Shown: positions 1-8,759, numbered from the stretch's first letter. The stretch is DNA of 64,000 nucleotides from Paraburkholderia humisilvae (GCF_902859855.1 NZ_CADIKH010000015.1:123918-187917), one strand, 5' to 3'. Notes: generated from the sequence alone by a model not told the origin. Program-made: numbers and translations.

Positions 1-258
1 CGGAACAATCAGCAGCGTGGTGTCGATGGCCTCGGGGTCCGTGTGCGCCAGCGTGCTTAGTTCGCGTTCGAGGTCGGCCAGCACGCCTTCAACGTCTGTC
101 GCCTTGCTGACCGCGTAGCGGATCTGGTTTTTCACGTGGACCGCTTTCGCGAACGGACACAGGTTCAGCCCGATCACCGCGCGCGTCAGCCAGTGACGGG
201 TCGCGGCGACGACCGCTTGATCGCATACGGCATCGGCGGGCAACGAACAGGGCGGCAT
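1..258 (-). CDS. DUF1415 family protein (partial, C-terminus outside window)
   Basis: The first 86 residues of a protein whose 3' end lies beyond the left edge. The N-terminal region carries the signature GLNLCPFAK (residues 30-38), followed by a charged helix with HVKNQIRYAVS, which I recognise as the DUF1415 family. Members are small cytoplasmic proteins of unknown function. The start is the ATG at 258, read from the reverse complement. It lies 23 bases downstream of the TetR-type gene on the same strand, so the two may be co-transcribed, although this intergenic piece shows no strong ribosome binding site. No biochemical role is proposed. Confidence 0.8.
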   Translation of the reverse strand, partial: MPPCSLPADAVCDQAVVAATRHWLTRAVIGLNLCPFAKAVHVKNQIRYAVSKATDVEGVLADLERELSTLAHTDPEAIDTTLLIVP

Positions 259-281
259 AGCGCGGCAGGGCGGCAAAATGG

Positions 282-974
282 CTATTTTACCGGCGCCTCT
301 GTGCACGCAGCCGCGATCAGTTGCGCGGCGACAATCGGCGCGGCAGCAATCGGCCCGCAGCCGGGGCCGTATGTCTGGCTTGCCGCATAGACGCCTTCGA
401 TCAGCAACGCGAGCGCGTCGGCAAGGGCCGCGGGCTCGCGCGCGCCCGCCTGGACAGCCAGTTCATTTAGCCTGGCGTTGAGCTTCGCCTTGTTGCGGCT
501 CACGCAGAGCCGCGCGGGATGCGATGCATCGGGAAACTCCGCCGCGACATTGACGAACGGACAACCGCGGTAGTCGGCTGCCGACGCACGCCGCGCGAGG
601 TCGCTGAAATACTGATTCAGCTGTTTGACCGCGTCGCCGGGGCGTTTCGCGAAGTTGCGTTCGAAGCGAACGAAGAACTCGCGGTCCGCCTGTTCAAGGT
701 ACGCGACGACCAGATCGTCCTTCGACGAGAACTGCCGATATAGGCTCATCTTGTTCACGCCCGCCCGTTCGACAACCGCATCGACGCCGACCGCGCGCAC
801 CCCGTCACGATAAAACAGCTCGGCCGCGGCACGCAGCAATTGCTCCTGCGCTTCGGGGCCCGCGGTGTGAGGGCGTCGCGTCGTACTTCCGGGCTCGCGC
901 GTGGCGGCATCGGACAGTGCACCCGCTTGGGGTTGCGTATTGCTCTGCGGTTTAACCGTGCGTGAATCGTTCAT
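282..974 (-). CDS. TetR/AcrR family transcriptional regulator
   Basis: A 230-residue one-component repressor. Residues 43-93 form the TetR helix-turn-helix, with recognition-helix sequence GVNKMSLYRQF (72-82). The C-terminal two thirds is a helical ligand-binding domain in which RGCPFVNVAAEFPD is typical of the YcdC/AcuR-like subset. The first 40 residues are a low-complexity tail. It is divergent from the MFS gene starting at 1159, and the 184-base gap holds two similar palindromes 33 bp apart (1010-1025 and 1041-1060) that are good candidates for its operators. The likely role is autorepression plus control of the MFS exporter or importer. The ligand is unknown. Confidence 0.9.
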   Translation of the reverse strand: MNDSRTVKPQSNTQPQAGALSDAATREPGSTTRRPHTAGPEAQEQLLRAAAELFYRDGVRAVGVDAVVERAGVNKMSLYRQFSSKDDLVVAYLEQADREFFVRFERNFAKRPGDAVKQLNQYFSDLARRASAADYRGCPFVNVAAEFPDASHPARLCVSRNKAKLNARLNELAVQAGAREPAALADALALLIEGVYAASQTYGPGCGPIAAAPIVAAQLIAAACTEAPVK

Positions 975-1009
975 GACAGTCCGTGGTTGCGAATGACTCG
1001 CCTTGACAT

Positions 1010-1060
1010 GTTACTGATCGGTAACTACCATCGCAACACATTGTGACAGATCAGTCACAA
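1010..1060. promoter_or_regulatory. Paired palindromic operators between tetR and MFS genes
   Basis: Two imperfect palindromes sit in the divergent promoter gap: GTTACTGATCGGTAAC at 1010-1025 (14 of 16 positions symmetrical) and TTGTGACAGATCAGTCACAA at 1041-1060 (18 of 20). Read in the right orientation they share the pattern GTkACTGATCnGTmAC. Their centres are 33 bp apart, close to three helical turns, so two dimers could sit on the same face of the DNA. Assignment to the adjacent TetR protein is an inference from position and symmetry. Confidence 0.6.
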
Positions 1061-1158
1061 CTGCTTTACGCGATTCGTAATAATTCCACCCTAAATCGAT
1101 CCCGGCGGCGCGTGTGTCTGATTTCCGCAGCGGCGTCCGTCGAAACGGAGAGCAACGG

Positions 1159-2442
1159 ATGAACTGGGCTTCAAGACTGATTGGGGGGCGCTTCCATTAC
1201 GGCTGGCTGGCCGTCGCGGTGGTGTTCCTCGTGCTGCTGTCGGCGGCCGGCACGCGCGCGACGCCGAGCGTGATGATGGTCCCGCTCGAGCACGAATTCG
1301 GCTGGAGCCGCGCGATGATCTCGCTCGCGATTTCGGTGAACATCGCGCTATACGGTTTGATGGGCCCGTTTGCCGCAGCGGCGATGCAGCGCTTCGGTGT
1401 GCGGCCCACCTTGCTGACCGCGCTGACGGTGATGGCAGGCGGTGTCGCGCTGTCGTCGATGATGACTGCGCCATGGCAGATGGTGCTGGTGTGGGGCGTG
1501 ATGGTCGGCGGCTCGACCGGCGTCGCGGCGCTGACGCTGTCGGCGACGGTGGTCAACCGCTGGTTCACCGCGCGTCGCGGGCTGGTGATGGGCATTCTCA
1601 CCGCCAGCTCCGCGACCGGGCAGCTGGTCTTTCTGCCGATGCTCGCCGCGATTGCCGAGCATCATGGCTGGCGGCCGGTCGTCTGGGTGGTCGCGCTCGC
1701 GGCCGGCGTCGTGCTGCCGCTGGTCGCCTTCCTGCTGCCCGAGCGTCCCGCCGATCTGACGCTGCGGCCCTACGGCGAACCTGCGGATGCGCCGCTCAGA
1801 ACCGATCAGTCGAAACAGAACCCGCTTGCGATCGCGTTTGGCACGCTGGCAACCGCGAGCAGGACGCGCGATTTCTGGCTGCTTTTCTTCAGCTTTTTCA
1901 TTTGCGGCGCCAGTACCAATGGCTATGTCGGCACGCATCTGATCGCGATGTGCGGCGACTATGGTCTTTCCGAAGTGCAAGGTGCGTCGCTGCTTGCCGC
2001 GATGGGCATCTTCGATCTTTTTGGCACGACGCTGTCGGGCTGGCTGTCGGACCGCTTCAATTCACGCATCCTGCTGTTCTGGTACTACGGTCTGCGCGGT
2101 CTCTCGCTGATTTACCTGCCGCATGCGTTCGGCATCGATTTCTTCGGCTTGCCGCTGTTCGCTATCTTCTACGGTCTCGACTGGATCGCGACGGTGCCGC
2201 CTACCGTGCGCCTTGCCACCGACGTGTACGGCAAGGAGTCCGCACCGGTCGTGTTCGGCTGGGTGGTGGCCGGGCACCAGCTCGGCGCGGCATTTGCCGC
2301 GCTCGGCGCGGGGATGCTGCGCGCCAGTCTTGGCACCTACACGGTCGCGTCGATGATTTCAGGCGGCTTGTGCCTGATCGCCGCGGTGATCGTGCTGCGC
2401 ATCAATCGGCGCCCGCGCGAGGTCGTGGTTCAGGCGGTCTGA
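1159..2442 (+). CDS. MFS transporter, monocarboxylate/oxalate-formate antiporter-like
   Basis: A 427-residue inner-membrane protein with about 12 hydrophobic segments and the MFS loop motif SGWLSDRFNSR between TM8 and TM9. The N-terminal GRFHYGWLAVAVVFL and the segment EFGWSRAMISLAIS match the MCT/OFA-like subgroup, which moves organic acids. The ATG at 1159 is chosen because GGAG lies about 8 bases upstream; an in-frame GTG at 1114 would add 15 unlikely residues. It is divergent from the TetR gene and probably repressed by it. The substrate cannot be read from the sequence. Confidence 0.88.
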   Translation: MNWASRLIGGRFHYGWLAVAVVFLVLLSAAGTRATPSVMMVPLEHEFGWSRAMISLAISVNIALYGLMGPFAAAAMQRFGVRPTLLTALTVMAGGVALSSMMTAPWQMVLVWGVMVGGSTGVAALTLSATVVNRWFTARRGLVMGILTASSATGQLVFLPMLAAIAEHHGWRPVVWVVALAAGVVLPLVAFLLPERPADLTLRPYGEPADAPLRTDQSKQNPLAIAFGTLATASRTRDFWLLFFSFFICGASTNGYVGTHLIAMCGDYGLSEVQGASLLAAMGIFDLFGTTLSGWLSDRFNSRILLFWYYGLRGLSLIYLPHAFGIDFFGLPLFAIFYGLDWIATVPPTVRLATDVYGKESAPVVFGWVVAGHQLGAAFAALGAGMLRASLGTYTVASMISGGLCLIAAVIVLRINRRPREVVVQAV

Positions 2443-2574
2443 TGCATGTTGCAGTCTCGCAGTGAAATGTGGGGTTGAACGCGTCGAGGCGCGGTATATG
2501 ACCCGAGTCCGGGTTATCCTATCCGGCCGTTGGGCAACGACCGATCGTTCATGTACTTCGACTGCGAGACGCCG

Positions 2575-3168
2575 ATGATCAAAAAAATCGCCCCTACAGA
2601 AGCGCCCATTCACGAACTGCTGGCAAGCCGCTGGAGCCCGCGTGCATTGTCGAGCGAGCCGGTGAGCCGCGAGCATCTGCACGCGGTACTCGAAGCGGCG
2701 CGTTGGGCGCCATCGGCGTATAACGCGCAGCCGTGGCGTTTCGTCGTGTTTGATCGGAGTGCGGATGAGGTTGCCTTCAAGAAGGCATTCTCGACACTCG
2801 TGCCGTTCAATCAGGGCTGGAATCGCCCGGTGCCGGTGCTGATCGCCGTCACCACGCAGACCTTGACCCACAAGGGCGATGTCAATCGCTGCGCGGCGTA
2901 TGATGCGGGCGCCGCGGCGCTGGCGCTGGTCCTGCAGGCGCACGCGCTCGGCCTGGGCGCGCATCAGATGAGCGGCTTCGATGTCAAAGCGTTTCGTCAG
3001 GTGTTCGAGATTCCGGGCGACGTCGAAATCATTGCAATGATCGCGCTCGGTCATTACGGTGAGGCCGACAAGCTCGATCCGGTGTTGCGCGAACGCGAGA
3101 AGGCGGTGCGTTCGCGCTTGCCGCTTGCGGAGATCGCGTTCGCCGGGGCATGGAAAAAGGCGTTCTGA
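2575..3168 (+). CDS. Nitroreductase family protein
   Basis: About 197 residues of the FMN-dependent nitroreductase fold. The N-terminal LLASRWSPRALSSEPV and the following EAARWAPSAYNAQPWRF are the typical FMN-binding signature, and the C-terminal IIAMIALGHYGE is the usual glycine-containing FMN strand. These cytoplasmic NAD(P)H enzymes reduce nitro groups, quinones or enones; no specific substrate can be assigned. The start is uncertain: ATG at 2575 fits homologous N-termini, with ATG at 2551 and TTG at 2530 as longer options. It is convergent with the MFS gene that ends at 3247. Confidence 0.85.
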   Translation: MIKKIAPTEAPIHELLASRWSPRALSSEPVSREHLHAVLEAARWAPSAYNAQPWRFVVFDRSADEVAFKKAFSTLVPFNQGWNRPVPVLIAVTTQTLTHKGDVNRCAAYDAGAAALALVLQAHALGLGAHQMSGFDVKAFRQVFEIPGDVEIIAMIALGHYGEADKLDPVLREREKAVRSRLPLAEIAFAGAWKKAF

Positions 3169-3246
3169 CCGCCTGACTGTGTATCGCCGCGCGGCGATCT
3201 CATCTGACGAAAGAGGCGTGTGCAATTGTCGCGTGAGAGGACCGTA

Positions 3247-4722
3247 TCAGTCGTTATCGGTAACCGCCGAAAGCGGCGCGGCCACACTTTCCAACGAGCG
3301 CCGCTCCGCATCGATGCCCCAGATCGCGGCGACCACGGCGGCGATCAGCATCAGCGCCGAGCCGACCAGATAGCCCGAGAATACGGCACTGCGTTGATGC
3401 GTATCGATCAAGCGTCCGAAGAAAGCGGGTCCTGCGATGCCGCCGAGCGCTGTGCCGAATGCATAGAACACCGCGATCGCAAGCGCGCGAATCTCGAGCG
3501 GGAACGACTCGCTGACGGTCAGATACGCGGAGCTCGCGGCGGCTGAAGCGAAGAAGAAGATCACCATCCACGCGATGGTTTGCGTCGTGACGGTCAGCCA
3601 ATGCTGCTGGAACAGATAGCCGCTCGCGGTCAGCAGCACGGCGGACAGCGCATAGGTCGTCGCGATCATCTTGCGCCGGCCGATCACATCGAAGAGTCTG
3701 CCGAGCAGCAGCGGACCCAGAAAGTTGCCCAGCGCGAACGGCAGCAGATACCAGCCGACATGATCGCCGGGCACGCCGTAGAAGTCGGTGAGCACCAGTG
3801 CATAGGTGAAGAAGATGGCGTTGTAGAAGAACGCCTGCGCGGTCATCAGCGATAGCCCGACGAGCGCGCGTCGTCGATGCCGGACGAACAGCGTGCTGAA
3901 CACCTCGCGTAGCGTCGTGCGCTCGCGCGAGCGCAAGCGTAGGCGCTTGAGTGAGTCGTCGGCGGCGAGCGCGTGTCCGTCGCTGCGAAAGCGCGCCTCG
4001 ATTGCTTCGACCACCGAGCGCGCCTGCTGCGCTTCGTTGTGCGTTAGAAGCCAGCGCGGGCTCTCCGGAATCCACACGCGCATCGGCAGGATCGCGAGCG
4101 CGAGCACCGCGCCGATCAGAAAGCAGGCGCGCCAACCCCAGTCCGGCGGCATCAGGCCCGGGTCGAGCAGCACCAGCGAGCCGGCGGCGCCGAGTCCCGC
4201 GCCGACCCAGAACGTGCCGTTGATCGCCAGATCGGTCCAGCCACGGACCCGTGCCGGTGTGAACTCCTGGATCGTCGAGTTGATCGCGGTGTACTCGCCG
4301 CCGATGCCCGCGCCGGTCAGGAAGCGGAACAACAGGAACGTCGCGAGGTTCCACGACAACGCGGTCGCCGCGGTTGCGACCAGATAGAGCGCGAGCGTGA
4401 TGAAGAACAGTCTGCGCCGGCCGAGACGGTCGGTCAGCCAGCCGAAGCCGAGCGCGCCGAGCACAGCGCCCGCGATATACGCGCTGCCGGCGAGGCCCAC
4501 TTCGGCATTGTTGAAATGCAGCGCCGGGCTCGACTTCAACGCGCTCGCGACGGCGCCGGCCAGCGTCACCTCCAGTCCGTCGAGCAGCCATGTGATGCCG
4601 AGCGCGACCACGATCAGCGAGTGAAAGCGGCCCCACGGCAGACGGTCGAGCCTCGCCGGTATATCCGTTTCGATGATCGCGGACGCTTCAGCGCGGGCCG
4701 TTGCGGCGGGCGGTTCGGACAT
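3247..4722 (-). CDS. MFS transporter, sugar/aromatic-acid symporter type
   Basis: A 491-residue, 12-TM permease. It shows the complete MFS signature DRLGRRRLF after TM2, the motif GGEYTAINSTIQEFTP in TM4, and PESPRWLL at the end of the N-domain, which is characteristic of the sugar-porter and metabolite:H+ symporter families. A long cytoplasmic loop of about 60 charged residues separates the two six-helix halves. The gene is divergent from the Hsp70-like gene. The substrate is unknown; sugar, shikimate-type or aromatic acid are all possible. Confidence 0.88.
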   Translation of the reverse strand: MSEPPAATARAEASAIIETDIPARLDRLPWGRFHSLIVVALGITWLLDGLEVTLAGAVASALKSSPALHFNNAEVGLAGSAYIAGAVLGALGFGWLTDRLGRRRLFFITLALYLVATAATALSWNLATFLLFRFLTGAGIGGEYTAINSTIQEFTPARVRGWTDLAINGTFWVGAGLGAAGSLVLLDPGLMPPDWGWRACFLIGAVLALAILPMRVWIPESPRWLLTHNEAQQARSVVEAIEARFRSDGHALAADDSLKRLRLRSRERTTLREVFSTLFVRHRRRALVGLSLMTAQAFFYNAIFFTYALVLTDFYGVPGDHVGWYLLPFALGNFLGPLLLGRLFDVIGRRKMIATTYALSAVLLTASGYLFQQHWLTVTTQTIAWMVIFFFASAAASSAYLTVSESFPLEIRALAIAVFYAFGTALGGIAGPAFFGRLIDTHQRSAVFSGYLVGSALMLIAAVVAAIWGIDAERRSLESVAAPLSAVTDND

Positions 4723-5077
4723 GGCGGTGAGTCTCCTGTTTCCGATACGGGGTAGCGGGTGGGGATGCGATGGAATTGGCGGTCGATAAAGCCAGGCGGG
4801 TATTCTGGCGCCGCCGCGATTCAGGCAGTCCGGCTTCGCGCAAATTTCGTTCCGCGTGTTGGCTGCGACGCGCCGGTGGATGCCTGTCCAATGACGCCTG
4901 TACGTTCTCGTACGCGGCCTACGGCGTCGCCCGCGGCATGTGCCGCCGGTGCTGCTGCGGGCGCCGGCCCGGAACCATTGGTTGCCGCATCGGGTGCTTT
5001 CGTGCTAAAAAGCCCGTCCTTCCCCTTGCTCGCGCGGGCGCGGGCGGCGCACGCCGCCGTCAGCCAGCGATGTCCTC
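4723..5077. other. Divergent intergenic region, no gene seen
   Basis: This 355-base gap separates the MFS gene (minus) from the Hsp70-like gene (plus). It is G+C-rich and shows no convincing coding frame or sigma-70 promoter. Short symmetrical elements are present: GTACG-TTCT-CGTAC near 4902 and AACCATTGGTT near 4973. None is strong enough to call an operator. Confidence 0.4.
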
Positions 5078-6328
5078 ATGACCTTTTGCGCGATTGACTT
5101 CGGTACGTCGAATTCGGCTGTCGCGGTGCCCGGCGATGGGGCGCTGCGGCTCGCGCCGGTCGAAGGTGCGTACACCACGCTGCCGACCGCGGTGTTCTTC
5201 AATGTCGACGAAAACACCCGCGAATTCGGGCGCGCGGCGCTCGAAGCGTATATCGACGGCTTCGACGGCCGGCTGATGCGCTCGATGAAGAGCATTCTCG
5301 GCTCGGCGCTTGCCGACAGCACGACCGACCTCGGCGACGGCAGTGCGATCAAGTACACCGACGTGATCGCGATTTTCCTGATGCATCTGAAGCGCCACGC
5401 GGAAGCGCGCGCGGGCGTCCCGCTCGAGCGCGCGGTGCTCGGCCGCCCGGTGTTCTTCGTCGACGACGACCCGCGCGCCGACCGTCTCGCGCAGCAACAG
5501 CTGGAAGCCGCCGCGCGCTCGGTTGGCTTTCGCGACATCCATTTCCAGTATGAGCCGATTGCCGCCGCGTTCGACTATGAATCGCATCTGACCGAAGAGG
5601 GGCTCGTGCTGGTCGCGGACATCGGCGGCGGCACATCGGACTTCTCGCTGGTGCGCGTCGGGCCGCAGCGGATGGCGCGCCTCGAGCGTAAGGACGACGT
5701 GCTCGCGCATCATGGCGTGCACGTTGCGGGCACCGATTTCGATCGGCGCGTCGAACTGACGACGATCCTCACCGAACTCGGCTACCGGTCGATCGACCCG
5801 GAAGGACGCGAAGTCCCAAACCGCATCTACTTCGATCTCGCGACGTGGCATCTGATCAATACCGTCTATGCGCCGAAGCGTGTCGGCGAGCTGGTGCTGA
5901 TGCGGCATCTGTACACGGACACTCACCATCACGACCGGCTGATGCGCGTCGTCGAGCAGCGCCTCGGTCATGCGCTTGCTGCGCGCGCGGAAGAGGCGAA
6001 GATCGGTGTCGCGGCAGGCGGCGAGACGCTGATCGATCTGGATCGGGTGGAAGACGACCTGCGCGTCGCGTTCGATGAGGCCCAACTGATCGACGCGGGC
6101 AAGGAGGAAACGCAGCGCATCGTGCAGGCGGCGCGCGATACGGTCCAGGCAGCCGGTGTCGCCGATCGGGACGTAAGCGCGTTGTATTTCACCGGCGGCT
6201 CGACTGGTCTTGCGTTTCTTTCGGGCGCGCTGTCGGCGGCGTTCCCGGCCGCGCGGCCGGTGTTCGGCGATCGGCTCGCCAGTGTCGCGACAGGTTTAGG
6301 TATTCACGCGCAGCGGGTCTTCAGGTAA
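5078..6328 (+). CDS. Hsp70 family protein, YegD-like, ATPase domain only
   Basis: A 416-residue protein of the actin/Hsp70 ATPase superfamily. It has the phosphate-1 motif DFGTSNSAVAV (residues 7-17), the phosphate-2 motif DIGGGTSDFSL (about 181-191) and the adenosine motif FTGGSTGLAFL (about 371-381). It ends directly after the nucleotide-binding domain, with no peptide-binding domain or lid, which is the YegD arrangement. No DnaJ or GrpE partner is nearby. A function in protein folding is not shown; it may be a regulatory ATPase. The start is the ATG at 5078, where no good ribosome binding site is visible. A strong hairpin at 6388-6416 follows. Confidence 0.85.
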   Translation: MTFCAIDFGTSNSAVAVPGDGALRLAPVEGAYTTLPTAVFFNVDENTREFGRAALEAYIDGFDGRLMRSMKSILGSALADSTTDLGDGSAIKYTDVIAIFLMHLKRHAEARAGVPLERAVLGRPVFFVDDDPRADRLAQQQLEAAARSVGFRDIHFQYEPIAAAFDYESHLTEEGLVLVADIGGGTSDFSLVRVGPQRMARLERKDDVLAHHGVHVAGTDFDRRVELTTILTELGYRSIDPEGREVPNRIYFDLATWHLINTVYAPKRVGELVLMRHLYTDTHHHDRLMRVVEQRLGHALAARAEEAKIGVAAGGETLIDLDRVEDDLRVAFDEAQLIDAGKEETQRIVQAARDTVQAAGVADRDVSALYFTGGSTGLAFLSGALSAAFPAARPVFGDRLASVATGLGIHAQRVFR

Positions 6329-6387
6329 GCGCGGCAGCGGGAAGCTTCGCCAGCGTGTTGCTGCGGGTTTTCCCGGGCAGCAGGCAC

Positions 6388-6416
6388 AAAAAAACCCCGC
6401 ACAGGCGGGGTTTTTT
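6388..6416. terminator. Bidirectional rho-independent terminator
   Basis: CCCCGC (6395-6400) pairs with GCGGGG (6405-6410) around a four-base loop, flanked by seven A on the left and six T on the right. It therefore reads as an intrinsic terminator on both strands, serving the plus-strand Hsp70-like gene and the minus-strand cold-shock gene. Confidence 0.92.
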
Positions 6417-6452
6417 GCATCCCGAGGGATCGCCTCGGGGCAGCACGGCGTA

Positions 6453-6656
6453 TTAGGCCGGCTTGATGTTCGCGGCTTGCTTGCCCTTCGGGCCAGTCTT
6501 CACTTCGAACGTGACCTTCTGGTTTTCTTGCAGCGTCTTGAAGCCTTCGATGCGAATTTCAGAGAAATGCGCGAACAGATCTTCGCCGCCGCCGTCCGGG
6601 GTGATAAAGCCAAAGCCCTTTGCGTCATTGAACCACTTGACGGTACCGGTTTCCAT
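6453..6656 (-). CDS. cspA: Cold-shock domain protein, CspA family
   Basis: A 67-residue single cold-shock (OB-fold) domain. RNP1 is KGFGFITP and RNP2 is DLFAHFSEI; these aromatic and basic residues bind single-stranded RNA or DNA. Length and sequence fit CspA-type RNA chaperones. It is followed by a strong bidirectional terminator and preceded by a leader of about 145 nt running from a good promoter at 6807-6835. Such long leaders are usual for cold-regulated csp genes, but the exact paralogue and its temperature response cannot be read from sequence. Confidence 0.95.
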   Translation of the reverse strand: METGTVKWFNDAKGFGFITPDGGGEDLFAHFSEIRIEGFKTLQENQKVTFEVKTGPKGKQAANIKPA

Positions 6657-6806
6657 ATTACTTTTTCCTAAGAGAGGTAAATATAAGGCCGAAGCCTATA
6701 GGGGGTGCATGAAAATCAAGGAAGGGGGTAATAGGACCAACCGGAGTACCGTGATGGGCGAACTACGAAAGACCAATTCACTCGCCACTTGAAATCCTGC
6801 ACGATC

Positions 6807-6835
6807 TTTATACGGTCATTTCGAGAGAAGGTCAA
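6807..6835 (-). promoter_or_regulatory. Sigma-70 promoter of cspA
   Basis: On the minus strand, TTGACC (6835-6830) and TATAAA (6812-6807) are separated by exactly 17 bp. The predicted transcription start is near 6800, giving a leader of about 145 nt before the ATG at 6656. The match to consensus is among the best in the window. Confidence 0.75.
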
Positions 6836-6947
6836 TAGTGTCCCTATTTTCTTCGCGGCGATTAACGTTTGTACCCCAAACGATGATTACAAAACTTGCA
6901 AACCAGCCGTTTTTTTTGTAGGGATGCAGACTTCCGGTATTCAAACG

Positions 6948-6993
6948 ACAGGTGCAACCGTTACACTACGACCCCTCGCGGGGTTGCACCTGT
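6948..6993. repeat. 12-bp perfect inverted repeat upstream of APC permease
   Basis: ACAGGTGCAACC (6948-6959) and GGTTGCACCTGT (6982-6993) are perfect inverted copies with a 22-base spacer. There is no T-tract, so a terminator is unlikely. It lies about 115 bases before the permease start and about 115 bases behind the cspA promoter, and could be an operator with two separated half-sites or an RNA hairpin in the permease leader. Confidence 0.6.
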
Positions 6994-7109
6994 ACATACG
7001 GACGGATGTGTGGACATGCTGGCCCGAAGCGTGCATATCGTAGCCGGCGAACGGTAAAGCAGCTTTGAACCCATACGGCATCGATACGGATTCAGACACA
7101 GGAGAAGAC

Positions 7110-8702
7110 GTGAAAAGTTCTATTCAACGGAACGTCGGGCCGATCGCGTTGTTGTTGACCGGCCTGGGTTCGATCATCGGATCGGGCTGGCTGTTCGGCG
7201 CGTGGAAGGCGGCAAAAATTGCAGGGCCTGCTGCCATTTGTGCATGGGTGATCGGCGCGGTCGTGATTCTCGCGATTGCGATGACCTACGCCGAACTCGG
7301 CGCGATGTTCCCCGAGTCGGGCGGCATGGTGCGCTACGCGCGCTATTCGCATGGCGCGCTGGTCGGTTTCATCAGCGCATGGGCGAACTGGATTGCGATC
7401 GTATCGGTCATTCCAATCGAAGCGGAAGCGTCCATCCAGTATATGAGCACCTGGCCTTACGACTGGGCGCATGCGCTGTTCGTGAACGGATCACTGACGA
7501 CCAACGGCGTGCTGTTGTCCGCCGTGCTCGTGATTATCTATTTCCTGCTCAACTACTGGGGCGTGAAGCTGTTCGCGCACGCGAACTCGGCCATCACGAT
7601 CTTCAAGTTCCTGATTCCCGGCGCGACGATTCTCGGCCTGATGCTGACCGGGTTTCACCGCGAGAACTTCGGCCAGGCGAGCACGTTCGCGCCGTACGGA
7701 TGGTCGGCAGTGCTGACCGCGGTCGCGACGAGCGGCATCGTCTTTGCGTTCAACGGATTCCAGAGTCCGGTGAATCTGGCGGGGGAGGCGCGCAATCCGG
7801 CGAAGAGCGTGCCGTTCGCGGTGATCGGTTCGATCCTGATCGCGCTCGTGATCTACGTACTGCTGCAGATCGCGTATATCGGGGCGGTTAATCCCGGCGA
7901 CGTGGCGAAAGGCTGGGGTCACCTCACGTTTGCGTCGCCGTTCGCGGAACTGGCGATCGCGCTGAACCTGAACTGGCTGGCGATTCTGCTGTATATCGAT
8001 GCGTTCGTCAGCCCGAGTGGCACCGGTACGACGTACATGGCAACCACGACCCGGATGATCTACGCGATGGAGCGTAACAACACGATGCCGAAGATGTTCG
8101 GCGTCGTGCATCCGCTCTACGGCGTACCGCGTACAGCGATGTGGTTCAACCTGTTCGTGTCGTTTCTCTTCCTGTTCTTCTTCCGCGGCTGGAGCTCGCT
8201 CGCGGCGGTGATCTCGGTCGCGACGGTGATTTCGTACCTCACCGGGCCGATCAGTCTGATGGCGCTGCGCCGCACCGCGACCGATCTCGAGCGGCCGCTG
8301 CAGATCGCCGGGATGAAAGTGATCGCGCCATTCGCGTTCGTCTGCGCATCGCTGATTCTGTACTGGGCGAAGTGGCCGTTGACGGGCGAAATCATTCTGC
8401 TGATGATCGTCGCGTTGCCCGTGTACTTCTATTTTCAGGCGAAGATCGGCTTTGCCGGCTGGAGCCGCGACCTGACTGCCGCGTGGTGGCTGGTTGCTTA
8501 TTTGCCGACGATGGCGGTGCTGTCGCTGATCGGCAGCAAGCAGTTCGGCGGCACTGGCGTGTTGCCGTATGGGTGGGATATGGTGGTCGTGATCGTGTGC
8601 GCGCTGGTGTTCTACTACTGGGGCGTCCATACCGGCTACCGCACCGAGTACCTTGACGAGCGCGAATCGCACGACGAGATTCTCGAGGGGATCGGCGCGT
8701 AA
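7110..8702 (+). CDS. APC family amino-acid permease
   Basis: A 530-residue transporter with about 12-13 membrane segments. TM1 carries LTGLGSIIGSGWLFGAW, the unwound glycine-rich helix that binds the amino-acid group in APC proteins, and TM2-3 contain TYAELGAMFPESGG, a family hallmark. The later segment FQSPVNLAGEARNPAKSVP is also typical of the family. The start is taken at the GTG at 7110, 5 bases after AGGAG; an upstream in-frame ATG at 7065 would add 15 polar residues. The substrate is unknown, perhaps GABA, aspartate or another polar amino acid. A terminator follows at 8760-8790. Confidence 0.9.
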   Translation: MKSSIQRNVGPIALLLTGLGSIIGSGWLFGAWKAAKIAGPAAICAWVIGAVVILAIAMTYAELGAMFPESGGMVRYARYSHGALVGFISAWANWIAIVSVIPIEAEASIQYMSTWPYDWAHALFVNGSLTTNGVLLSAVLVIIYFLLNYWGVKLFAHANSAITIFKFLIPGATILGLMLTGFHRENFGQASTFAPYGWSAVLTAVATSGIVFAFNGFQSPVNLAGEARNPAKSVPFAVIGSILIALVIYVLLQIAYIGAVNPGDVAKGWGHLTFASPFAELAIALNLNWLAILLYIDAFVSPSGTGTTYMATTTRMIYAMERNNTMPKMFGVVHPLYGVPRTAMWFNLFVSFLFLFFFRGWSSLAAVISVATVISYLTGPISLMALRRTATDLERPLQIAGMKVIAPFAFVCASLILYWAKWPLTGEIILLMIVALPVYFYFQAKIGFAGWSRDLTAAWWLVAYLPTMAVLSLIGSKQFGGTGVLPYGWDMVVVIVCALVFYYWGVHTGYRTEYLDERESHDEILEGIGA

Positions 8703-8759
8703 GGCGCGTTCGAGTCCGATCCGCTGGCGCCGATCGGGCGTCGTGTATTGAATGAGAGG

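Larger units (their letters stand above)
6657..7109. other. Divergent regulatory region of cspA and APC permease
   Basis: A 453-base A+T-richer stretch without a supported gene. It contains the cspA leader and promoter (minus strand) and, further right, a 12-bp perfect inverted repeat at 6948-6993. The right end carries AGGAG at 7100-7104, the ribosome binding site for the permease GTG start at 7110. Confidence 0.7.
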
